A program made the translations under genes and the position numbers. The notes beneath the pieces were generated by a model. It was not told where the DNA came from, made no database searches, and saw only the letters and a program-made list of their open reading frames with translations. Source: Nemertoderma westbladi (lineage: Eukaryota; Xenacoelomorpha; Nemertodermatida; Nemertodermatidae). From it: 64,000 nucleotides of DNA. The number at the start of each line of letters is the position of its first letter. Within the stretch, counting starts at the first letter, position 1. The DNA is taken from assembly GCA_032718475.1 (NCBI GenBank), contig JAUCBJ010007037.1, forward strand, positions 44,545 to 108,544. The letters run 5' to 3'. Shown here piece by piece: positions 1 to 8,494 of the stretch.

Positions 1-194
1 CATCAACCTGTTGGTTTATTAGCTCCTGTAGATTAACAGAGTACTGCCTGTTCAGGGACCTAGATGCAGCCTTAACTGCATTCTTGGCCGCTGTAGTCTG
101 TTTGAGTCGGGACTCTTTCTGCGCCTTATGAAGGTCATTTCGGCACTTCTGAATTTTGTTGTCAGTCCAGGGGGCCCTTTTCCTGCTTCGAGTG
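1..194 (-). mobile_element. LINE A copy 1, inverted 5' part, distal piece
   Basis: Read on the minus strand this piece matches the stretch between endonuclease and reverse transcriptase seen in the plus-strand LINE A copy at about 51700-51900. The minus-strand reading continues from 7541 across the BEL-1 insertion, so 8490-7541 plus 194-1 is one inverted LINE segment. The window edge cuts it; roughly 150 bp of LINE sequence expected before the reverse transcriptase part would lie to the left. It is a relic with no intact frame. Confidence 0.85.
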
Positions 195-1789
195 TGTTCG
201 CGGTATTTCAACTTTCCATAACGCGAGTTGAATATTTTTGTATTTTATTAAAATTGATTATTCCGATATTACTACTGGGTGCGGGACCATGGGTTTTGGG
301 CACATTCAATAAACTGGGGGCGATTTATGGGCGAACTTTGGGACAACTTACAGGGTACGGGAATAATTTCATAGTTATAAGGGCCAGGGGGGATGGAAAA
401 TGCAAGCAGTATTCAGGTTAGCCTGAGTACTATTAGGCCCTGGCCAACTTCCTGCTGCCTGTAGGGGTGGATTTGGTAATGTGCCAGGCCTAAAGGACAA
501 GGACTGCCCTTAGCGGTCCCTGGCCAACGGCAGCTACTACGAGCCTGAAAAGGACTCGGAACGCTGACTGCTTGTGTCAGGGATTTGCGACGGGCACCGA
601 CGGCCCCTTAGTAGCCAAGCCGTTCTGGGTCTCGATGATCGAACCCCGGGGTTCGTGAGGGGTGGAGCGGACACGCGAACAGGTGGCCAACTTAAGACTG
701 CCCCCTGACCTAAGCCGTACTGGTTCTCGATGACCGATCCCTTCGGGGTTCGTGAGGGGTGGGACGGACATGCGAAAGGGCTGGCCACAGGACTGGTTTG
801 ACAAGGACTGCCCTTAGCGGTCTCGGGTCAACTGCAGCTACTACGAGCCTGAAAAGGACTCGGAATGCTGACTGCTTGACTGTGATTCGCGACGGGAACC
901 GACGACAGACCCCTTAGCCAAGCCGTTCTGGTTCTCGATGCTCGTTCCCTTCGGGGTTCGTGAGGGGTGGAACGGACACGCGATGGGGTCGAAAGACAAA
1001 GGACTAGACTCGACTAGACTCTACTGGCCTACCGACTGTTCGGAGCAGTTTCTCGGCTGCCGAAGCGACTACGAGCCTGAAAAGGACTCGGAAAGCCTAG
1101 GTGGTTGGGTTTCTGTGATGAACTGACGGACCCCTAGCCAAGCCGTTCTGGTTCTCGATGATCGAACCCTTCGGGGTTCGTGAGGGGTGGAACGGACACG
1201 CGAACGGGTCCACCGACACGACAGACTCCTAGCCAAGCCGTACTGGTTCTCGATGACCGAACCCTTCGGGGTTCGAGAGGGGTGGTACGGATACGCGACA
1301 GAGTCTACCGACTGGACCGACCCTTAGCCAAGCCGTGCTGGTTCTCGATGATCGTTCCCTTCGGGGTTCGTGAGGGGTGGAACGGACACGCGACAGGGTC
1401 GACCGACACCGACACTACGGCACTAAGACTGGGACTGAGGGAAAATCTGGGGAACATTAGGTAGGCTAAAATTCTGAGCGAACAGCGGGTTATTAAATAA
1501 TATACCGTAGGGATTTATATTATCGTGTATACTTATTGTGAATATTTGGTGTATATTGATTTGGGGAAGCCCAAAATTATTCTTAATCAGGTTTCAACAG
1601 GTTTCAACTATAGGAAGTTACATTAAAGAGTATATCCAACTAATGCAGCTTTTCTCAACCGCAAACTTGCATCTTAGAAATATCCCCTCCCCACAATCAA
1701 TATCCGGTGACTGGCTGGGGCTCGGTGGTCTGTTAAGTCACGTCTCCAGCATCGGCGTTTTTCCCCCTGGTGTAGGAATAACGGCAACA
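195..1789 (+). repeat. BEL-1 5' LTR
   Basis: Starts TGTTCG and ends GGCAACA; 1,595 bp and nearly identical to 5945-7540. The middle (about 600-1410) holds six copies of a roughly 70-bp unit with core TTCGGGGTTCG, at about 608, 709, 914, 1135, 1230 and 1325. In three copies GAACCC-TTCG-GGGTTC forms a perfect hairpin. A second motif containing GAGCCTGAAAAGGACTCGG occurs at about 538, 847 and 1074. Minus-strand frames of more than 60 codons here come from the GC-rich repeats and are not genes. Confidence 0.92.
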
Positions 1790-2082
1790 AAATTAAGAAT
1801 AATTCACGTGGTTAATTTTGACAGGGTGTCAAAATTAAGAATAATTAATGCGGTTAATTTTGACACGGTGTCAAAATTAAGGATAATTACGGTCAACTTC
1901 AACTGGTGGAAGTTGAGAATCCTTCAATACTCTTCAAAAACTCTCTACGTGCTTGCCAGCACCCACTACGAGGAAACTCTGGTATTTGAGTTGAGACAAA
2001 GTCGTGGTTTAATTAAACAACAAACTCGATCTAACCAACTCGTAGTCGGCAGATCACAATTCGGGAGAGTTGTTAACAGGGA
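1790..2082 (+). other. BEL-1 leader with two tandem hairpins
   Basis: Untranslated leader between the LTR and the first ORF. At about 1789-1890 a 42-bp unit is repeated about 2.4 times. Each full unit holds an inverted repeat, TTAATTTTGACA and TGTCAAAATTAA, separated by three bases (GGG in the first, CGG in the second). I see no clear primer-binding site directly after the LTR; TGG first occurs at about 1809 inside the repeat. The position suits packaging or primer-binding RNA structure. Confidence 0.6.
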
Positions 2083-2274
2083 ATGGAAGTATCGATCACA
2101 CCCATTGATATAATTCAAGTTGAGCCAGGAATCTGGCACGTCGAAGTTGAGGTACAAGGAACGAACGTTGGACAATTCAGGATTACTGTTCGGGTGGTCC
2201 AAGCTGAGTACAATACCTACGAGGAACTGTTTTACGACATCGCGTATCTCGCCATCGACGAGGCGTTACAATGA
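2083..2274 (+). CDS. 63-residue ORF upstream of gag, overlapping it by ATGA
   Basis: A short open frame starting at the first ATG of the internal region that leads into gag. The protein is acidic and looks beta-rich, with alternating valines and aromatics, and has no membrane segment, cysteines or motif I recognise. Its TGA stop overlaps the gag ATG in the four bases ATGA (2271-2274), an arrangement that in other retroelements allows termination-reinitiation. It could be a small accessory protein or an upstream ORF that sets gag output. Only one copy is visible here, so conservation cannot be judged. Confidence 0.45.
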   Translation: MEVSITPIDIIQVEPGIWHVEVEVQGTNVGQFRITVRVVQAEYNTYEELFYDIAYLAIDEALQ

Positions 2275-4913
2275 CCACAAATAACGTATCCGATACCGAC
2301 GAGATGGATCACCACACAGACTCGGAAGCCGACGAGGTACCAAACGTCAAGAACATGACCCGTCGGTTAGGGGCTCTTAAAGGCGGAGTAACCCGAGCGT
2401 ATCAACGGATGGAGAAACAACTCAAGGGAGTCAAAACCCCCCTCAATGAGGTACAAACTCAGCTTCAAAGTATCCGAAATATCCTACAGCGGTACGAAAG
2501 AATGATACAGGCGTACCAAGAGCTCGTTCCCCCCACCGATCTGGAAAACTACCCCAAGTTGGAAGAACACGTTGTACATCTAGATGGGTTCCGCAAACAA
2601 CACCGGAGGACCCTCAGCCTTGTGAGAGGCTATGAGGAACAGTATTACAAGAGGGCCGAAAGAACAGACGCGGAATCGGTACGATCCTCCAGCATCAGGA
2701 CAGCAGTACATCGAAAGAGAACGGGGTCCATTAGAGATCAGCACTCCAGCGCTAGGAGCGAAATATCCGGCTCAGCGCGCAGTTCTCAAGGGGCGCCGCC
2801 ACTCCGAGACCAACTGCGAGAACGGAAGGCATTAGCCCTCAAAGCTCGGATGGAAGATGAGTATATTCAACTGCAAGCCGAGCAAGATGTATTAGCCGCC
2901 GAAACACAAAAGCGAGAGGCCGAACAAGAGGTCGAACGAAGGGTCGAACAACGCAGACAGGAGGTCAGACAGGAGATCGAACAACGTGAACGAGAGGCCA
3001 AACGAGAGATCGAACAACATGAACGGGAGGCCAAACAAGAGATCGAACAACGTAAATGGGAAGCAGAAATGCGTAAACAACACGCCGAGGCCCAAGCGAT
3101 TCTCACTCACAAAAAGAATGCAGATATTGCGAAACTGGCGGAATACGAGGCCGCACTTATAGAACGAGATATTCAACTCTACGAGGACTGGGAAAGGGAT
3201 ATAGATCAGGAATATGAACCAATTCCGATACCGGAGTTAGAAAAGTCATTTACACCAACAGCGATGAAACCTCCGAAACTCGAGATCCCGCCTACCAAAC
3301 AGTCTACGCTATCGGCACAAGCTCCGGTGTTTCATCCCCCACCGGCTACGCTAAAGAATGAGGAACCCTATTTCCCATCCAACACCACGACAGCGAGTGT
3401 ACCCAAGTACGAGCCTGAAAAGGACTCGGAACGGGACGCCACTCCCCGATCAAACAACCCATTTACATCAACACCACAAACTCGCAGCCGCGTCATTATT
3501 AAAACTCCACCTACTATTGATCCATCAAGTATGGGAGTGAGTGCCAATAACTATAACCCTCCGAGTCACTCTAGTTCAGACGACGTCAGCATCATCCGGG
3601 CGTTGGAGAACCGCCTTGCCATGCCAAAGATGGAGATTCGCACCTTCGAAGGAGATCCCGTCGATTACCTCAGATTCAAGAAACGGTTCTTTGCGCAGAT
3701 CGGATCAACGGACATAGCCGACGCACAGAAATTGGTATATTTATCGCAATACCTGGGTGACAAGCCACGCAGAATTGTTGCATGTTTTGAGGGAGGTTCT
3801 CATGAGGCATACTATGACGCATGGAAAACTCTAGATAAAAGATACGGAAATACCGGAACTATAATTAATAAAACTCTAGAGAAACTGATACAAGACGCGG
3901 GATCACTAGGGGACCCACAGAACCTCCAGGAATTCTCAGATTCCATGAAGGATGCCTACTACACTCTGAAACCCTTAAATAAGGAGGACCAGGTGAACAA
4001 CATTCTAAACCTCCGACAGATCGCCCGGAAGTTCCCCGGATGGCTGCAAAGTAAGTGGGCCTATAAATGCGTAGATCTCCGGCGCAGACATCCAGATCAA
4101 GATCCCAGCTTCCTCGAAATGTCGGCATTCCTGGACGATATCTCCGAAGCCATGAATGACTCGATGTTCTCGAAACAAAGTCTCGCCAAGTTGGACGCAA
4201 TGGAGAGCAATTACCAGAGCAGGGCACCCACTCCAAACCCAAGATTCCGCCCTACTCCTGTGAGTGCGATGGCCATCAGTATGGCTGAGGACTCGGATGA
4301 CGAGGATTACGAGGAACCGACCTCAGCAGAAGAATGGGCATGCTACCTAGCGAATTGGGCACCCGAAAGGGAAGGCACCACAGCCTCCCCTATATGTCTC
4401 TTCTGTGGGGAGAAACACAAAGTGGAATTCTGCAGAAAGTTTCAGTTCGCCGAACTCGTCCCACGCTTCGAGGCGATAATGAAACACCGAGGATGCTTCC
4501 GGTGTCTTGGAACAGGTCACTATGTTCGGGAGTGCGACCAAAGATCATGCTGTACTGTCTGTAACGACCAACGCCATCACACGCTCCTCCACATCCCCGC
4601 GAACTTCGATTTTACTACCCTCCCCTTTCGGATCGAAGCCAGGCGAAGAGGAGAAACAAACCACATCTTCAAAGGAACCCGGACAACCCAACGGAGAGAA
4701 ACCAACCCGTTTAAGATCTCCACCAATACACCACAAGTAACCAATATTTCGGCCACGATTAATCTTATAAATCGCCGCTACATGGTTTTCGCAAAGGTAA
4801 TCCCAGTGAGGATCCAAGGAGTCGGCAAATCTTTGACGACCAGCGGTAGCTACTACACCCGCCGTTCCTCAGGACCCTATGCGACTAACCCGTTGGTACG
4901 CCGAACAAACTGA
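2271..4913 (+). CDS. gag: BEL-1 gag polyprotein (880 aa)
   Basis: Intact frame for the structural protein that would package element RNA into cytoplasmic particles. In order: a charged N-terminus; a long Glu/Arg/Gln-rich coiled coil at about residues 180-280 with repeated EREAK-EIEQ units; a proline/serine linker; a DUF1759-like retrotransposon region from about 453 (starting MEIRTFEGDPVDY); and Cys/His clusters at about 709 (CLFCGEKHKVEFC), 741 (CFRCLGTGHYVREC) and 759 (CCTVCNDQRHH). The cluster order is that of BEL/Pao Gag. No protease DTG/DSG motif follows. The end of gag overlaps the next ORF by 35 nt in the +1 frame. The linker at 3411-3436 encodes a motif also present three times in each LTR. 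Confidence 0.85.
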   Translation: MTTNNVSDTDEMDHHTDSEADEVPNVKNMTRRLGALKGGVTRAYQRMEKQLKGVKTPLNEVQTQLQSIRNILQRYERMIQAYQELVPPTDLENYPKLEEHVVHLDGFRKQHRRTLSLVRGYEEQYYKRAERTDAESVRSSSIRTAVHRKRTGSIRDQHSSARSEISGSARSSQGAPPLRDQLRERKALALKARMEDEYIQLQAEQDVLAAETQKREAEQEVERRVEQRRQEVRQEIEQREREAKREIEQHEREAKQEIEQRKWEAEMRKQHAEAQAILTHKKNADIAKLAEYEAALIERDIQLYEDWERDIDQEYEPIPIPELEKSFTPTAMKPPKLEIPPTKQSTLSAQAPVFHPPPATLKNEEPYFPSNTTTASVPKYEPEKDSERDATPRSNNPFTSTPQTRSRVIIKTPPTIDPSSMGVSANNYNPPSHSSSDDVSIIRALENRLAMPKMEIRTFEGDPVDYLRFKKRFFAQIGSTDIADAQKLVYLSQYLGDKPRRIVACFEGGSHEAYYDAWKTLDKRYGNTGTIINKTLEKLIQDAGSLGDPQNLQEFSDSMKDAYYTLKPLNKEDQVNNILNLRQIARKFPGWLQSKWAYKCVDLRRRHPDQDPSFLEMSAFLDDISEAMNDSMFSKQSLAKLDAMESNYQSRAPTPNPRFRPTPVSAMAISMAEDSDDEDYEEPTSAEEWACYLANWAPEREGTTASPICLFCGEKHKVEFCRKFQFAELVPRFEAIMKHRGCFRCLGTGHYVRECDQRSCCTVCNDQRHHTLLHIPANFDFTTLPFRIEARRRGETNHIFKGTRTTQRRETNPFKISTNTPQVTNISATINLINRRYMVFAKVIPVRIQGVGKSLTTSGSYYTRRSSGPYATNPLVRRTN

Positions 4914-5778
4914 ATGGATCCACCGCCAGAAACGGTCGTCCGAGTTGAGACCATCGGGACATAAAGAGGGTTATCGGAGCGAAAACATACTACGCAAGAG
5001 CCCAGCATTCCGCGGGCTACCGACCACCGAGAATATTCCGAAGAGCGACCGACGACTCGAATACTACGCCGGCGTTCCGATTCCGATATTCCCCGGTCGG
5101 GAGATGCAGTTGGAGGTATGCGACGACTGCGGTTCGGAGCAGTGCCCACGCAGCAGAAGGAATCGGGTTACCGATTCTTGCCTCCAGCTCCTTGGGATAC
5201 TCTATTGCCCATACTGCGCGATATCGGGCCACGACGTTTCGGTCTGTCCGATCCTTTATAACCTCTGCACCACGTGCGGTTTCCGTGGACATTCCACTAG
5301 CCCCCGCTGCTATATTAAATGTCCAACCAAAGACGTTACCGCTATGGGCAATATGGTCATGTTTGAGACATACGCAAACAGCCACTTAAAGACCAAGTTT
5401 CGGAGAAACGCTCGGAATATCGCGCAGGAGATGGCGTGCGGATATTTCTCCTTCCCGGAACGCCTCCACACGTCGGCCTCGCTACCCTTCCATTACGTGG
5501 ATCTGCTACTGAGCGCCGGATTATTCGGTCCATTCGAAGTTATTAGACGATTATATTCGTATAAAGAGGAGTTCGGTGACGGAGAATGGTTCCTAGAGGC
5601 ACGCAACTCCGAGTTGGAAAGACGAACCGACATGATCCCGATGCCTTCGAAAGGAAGAGCCGCCAGGAGACAAGCCGAAGCGTTACTCACGATGGATGTT
5701 GACGCTCCTCTACCAGCCATAGCGATCGATGAGAGTCGACGGGCGAAGAGACGGAAGGCGTACCAGAAAAAGAAATAA
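4879..5778 (+). CDS. BEL-1 accessory ORF with two CCHC knuckles and a basic tail (299 aa)
   Basis: Intact frame in the place where pol would normally lie, overlapping the end of gag in the +1 frame. The ATG at 4879 gives 299 residues; +1 frameshifting from gag is also possible. Cysteines cluster at residues 81-89 (CDDCGSEQC). Two zinc knuckles follow: C110-C123 (CPYCAISGHDVSVC, exactly CX2CX4HX4C) and C130-C144 (CTTCGFRGHSTSPRC, CX2CX4HX5C). The last 15 residues are strongly basic (RRAKRRK...KKK), like a nuclear localisation or nucleic-acid-binding tail. I do not recognise the protein. Inference: an RNA-binding accessory factor or second nucleocapsid. No polymerase or integrase residues are visible. 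Confidence 0.65.
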   Translation: MRLTRWYAEQTEWIHRQKRSSELRPSGHKEGYRSENILRKSPAFRGLPTTENIPKSDRRLEYYAGVPIPIFPGREMQLEVCDDCGSEQCPRSRRNRVTDSCLQLLGILYCPYCAISGHDVSVCPILYNLCTTCGFRGHSTSPRCYIKCPTKDVTAMGNMVMFETYANSHLKTKFRRNARNIAQEMACGYFSFPERLHTSASLPFHYVDLLLSAGLFGPFEVIRRLYSYKEEFGDGEWFLEARNSELERRTDMIPMPSKGRAARRQAEALLTMDVDAPLPAIAIDESRRAKRRKAYQKKK

Positions 5779-5934
5779 TGGATTGGGATATTCCAGGAAC
5801 ATTTATCGAACATTTATTTTTATACAAACTCTAGGCCAAATTAATTAAAACTATGCAATATTAAATTTGGGATTTTTTATATTGGGAATGACCTACGCAA
5901 ACTCAATCGACCGACAGACTTCACGAAGGTCATT

Positions 5935-5943
5935 GGGGGGGGA
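5935..5943 (+). promoter_or_regulatory. BEL-1 polypurine tract
   Basis: Eight G followed by A, one base before the 3' LTR. This is the expected position for the plus-strand primer of reverse transcription. Confidence 0.75.
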
Positions 5944-5944
5944 C

Positions 5945-7540
5945 TGTTCGCGGTATTTCAACTTTCCATAACGCGAGTTGAATATTTTTGTATTTTATTA
6001 AAATTGATTATTCCGATATTACTACTGGGTGCGGGACCATGGGTTTTGGGCACATTCAATAAACTGGGGGCGATTTATGGGCGAACTTTGGGACAACTTA
6101 CAGGGTACGGGAATAATTTCATAGTTATAAGGGCCAGGGGGGATGGAAAATGCAAGCAGTATTCAGGTTAGCCTGAGTACTATTAGGCCCTGGCCAACTT
6201 CCTGCTGCCTGTAGGGGTGGATTTGGTAATGTGCCAGGCCTAAAGGACAAGGACTGCCCTTAGCGGTCCCTGGCCAACGGCAGCTACTACGAGCCTGAAA
6301 AGGACTCGGAACGCTGACTGCTTGTGTCAGGGATTTGCGACGGGCACCGACGGCCCCTTAGTAGCCAAGCCGTTCTGGGTCTCGATGATCGAACCCCGGG
6401 GTTCGTGAGGGGTGGAGCGGACACGCGAACAGGTGGCCAACTTAAGACTGCCCCCTGACCTAAGCCGTACTGGTTCTCGATGACCGATCCCTTCGGGGTT
6501 CGTGAGGGGTGGGACGGACATGCGAAAGGGCTGGCCACAGGACTGGTTTGACAAGGACTGCCCTTAGCGGTCTCGGGTCAACTGCAGCTACTACGAGCCT
6601 GAAAAGGACTCGGAACGCTGACTGCTTGACTGTGATTCGCGACGGGAACCGACGACAGACCCCTTAGCCAAGCCGTTCTGGTTCTCGATGATCGTTCCCT
6701 TCGGGGTTCGTGAGGGGTGGAACGGACACGCGATGGGGTCGAAAGACAAAGGACTAGACTCGACTAGACTCTACTGGCCTACCGACTGTTCGGAGCAGTT
6801 TCTCGGCTGCCGAAGCGACTACGAGCCTGAAAAGGACTCGGAAAGCCTAGGTGGTTGGGTTTCTGTGATGAACTGACGGACCCCTAGCCAAGCCGTTCTG
6901 GTTCTCGATGATCGAACCCTTCGGGGTTCGTGAGGGGTGGAACGGACACGCGAACGGGTCCACCGACACGACAGACTCCTAGCCAAGCCGTACTGGTTCT
7001 CGATGACCGAACCCTTCGGGGTTCGAGAGGGGTGGTACGGATACGCGACAGAGTCTACCGACTGGACCGACCCTTAGCCAAGCCGTGCTGGTTCTCGATG
7101 ATCGTTCCCTTCGGGGTTCGTGAGGGGTGGAACGGACACGCGACAGGGTCGACCGACACCGACACTACGGCACTAAGACTGGGACTGAGGGAAAATCTGG
7201 GGAACATTAGGTAGGCTAAAATTCTGAGCGAACAGCGGGTTATTAAATAATATACCGTAGGGATTTATATTATCGTGTATACTTATTGTGAATATTTGGT
7301 GTATATTGATTTGGGGAAGCCCAAAATTATTCTTAATCAGGTTTCAACAGGTTTTCAACTATAGGAAGTTACATTAAAGAGTATATCCAACTAATGCAGC
7401 TTTTCTCAACCGCAAACTTGCATCTTAGAAATATTCCCTCCCCACAATCAATATCCGGTGACTGGCCGGGGCTCGGTGGTCTGTTAAGTCACGTCTCCAG
7501 CATCGGCGTTTTTCCCCCTGGTGTAGGAATAACGGCAACA
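5945..7540 (+). repeat. BEL-1 3' LTR
   Basis: Direct copy of 195-1789, 1,596 bp, with the same TG...CA ends and internal hairpin array. Visible differences from the 5' copy include C/A in the unit at about 6690, T/C at about 6616 and an extra T in the run at about 7353. The target duplication GAGTG follows at 7541-7545. Confidence 0.92.
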
Positions 7541-8490
7541 GAGTGTATACAGGAACTGTTTCTGCAGATGCTAACCTTACTGCTTCTGTAAAGGCAGTAT
7601 AGCCCTCACAGTGATCTGCCGCCTCAGAGGCAAGAACCGCATACCTGTTGCTCAGCTGTAGTGTGAAGCTGGATCTCACAATTGGCTGTTGCAACAAAGA
7701 GGACCAGTCATGCCGCGGCAAGGCAGATTTCGTTGTTCTGCTAGCACGCAGACTAAGTCTCACCTTGGCCACAATAAGGCGGTGATCACTAGAGAAGGGT
7801 CGAATTGTAAATGCATTACAGTCTTGTATAGAGCTCCTGTATTTCCTACGAAACAGAATATGGTCTATCTGGGACTTGTGACCACTGGGTCCACTATGAG
7901 TCCATAGCTTTCCAGTTTGCTTCTTGAACTGGGTTCCAGCCGAAAACAATCCATTTCCAAAGATAAAATGCTGAAGATGGACAGAATTTCGGTTAACACT
8001 ATTGTTATAGACCCAGGTCGATGTAGGTGATTGATGTAGACTTGCATTAAAGTCTCTCAGGAATGTTAAGAATGCATGCTGATCCACTCCATCAGTAGCT
8101 GCTTGTAGATTGTGGTAGAAATTTTCCCTGTCATCTACAGGGGCAACACTAGTTGGAGAGTAGCACACAATCAGAACCACCTTAGGAAACTACTTAGCCA
8201 GTCTTCCAGAACATGAGAAGTGGCAATGGATGATGCAGTTAGAGATTTGGTCTATGTTGTCCAATGCTGCATGTGCAGTTAGATTCATCAATAGATCAAT
8301 TCCACCATTGCCACTATCATCTGCTGACGCGAGGGCGAGTCGCCATCCACCCCCATGTCCTTAATCAGAACCTCATCAGTCTGTCCAGTCTGCATTCGGT
8401 GCTCTTGAACACCCACTGCACTAAGAGAAAGCTTATCTGCCAAGGCAGTCAGCTCACCTTGTCGCATTGGGGACCCGAGTGTTAGAGTGT
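7541..8490 (-). pseudogene. LINE A copy 1: inverted endonuclease segment
   Basis: Minus-strand remains of an APE-type endonuclease, read from about 8487 down to 7541 and then from 194 to 1 beyond BEL-1. Visible are an N-terminal stretch with QEHRM, a GDFN-like motif changed to RDFNA, and a C-terminal IDHILF ... SDHRLIV block, the catalytic SDH region of LINE endonucleases. Frames are broken at about 8181-8290. The segment meets the plus-strand reverse transcriptase part head to head at 8488-8495, so this LINE carries a 5' inversion. Confidence 0.8.
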
Positions 8491-8494
8491 TTAC

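Larger units (their letters stand above)
195..7540 (+). mobile_element. BEL-1: complete pol-less BEL/Pao-type LTR retrotransposon
   Basis: A 7,346-bp element with direct LTRs (195-1789 and 5945-7540), TG...CA ends, a purine tract just before the 3' LTR and a 5-bp target duplication GAGTG at 190-194 and 7541-7545. The flanks are the two halves of one LINE, which fixes both boundaries. Between the LTRs are a 63-residue ORF, an 880-residue gag and a 299-residue zinc-knuckle ORF. No protease, reverse transcriptase, RNase H or integrase motif is present. About five substitutions and small indels separate the LTRs, so the insertion looks recent. BEL/Pao assignment rests on the gag layout: a DUF1759-like region followed by three Cys/His clusters. 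It is probably non-autonomous and mobilised in trans. Confidence 0.9.

Noticed and set aside
537-804. Minus-strand open frames in the BEL-1 LTRs, repeated at 6287-6554
   Set aside because: They lie in GC-rich LTR repeats, occur twice only because the LTR is duplicated, and have no protein-like motif.
938-1464. Plus-strand frames in the LTR hairpin array, repeated at 6688-7214
   Set aside because: They translate the 70-bp repeats in different frames and differ between units; explained by the non-coding repeat.
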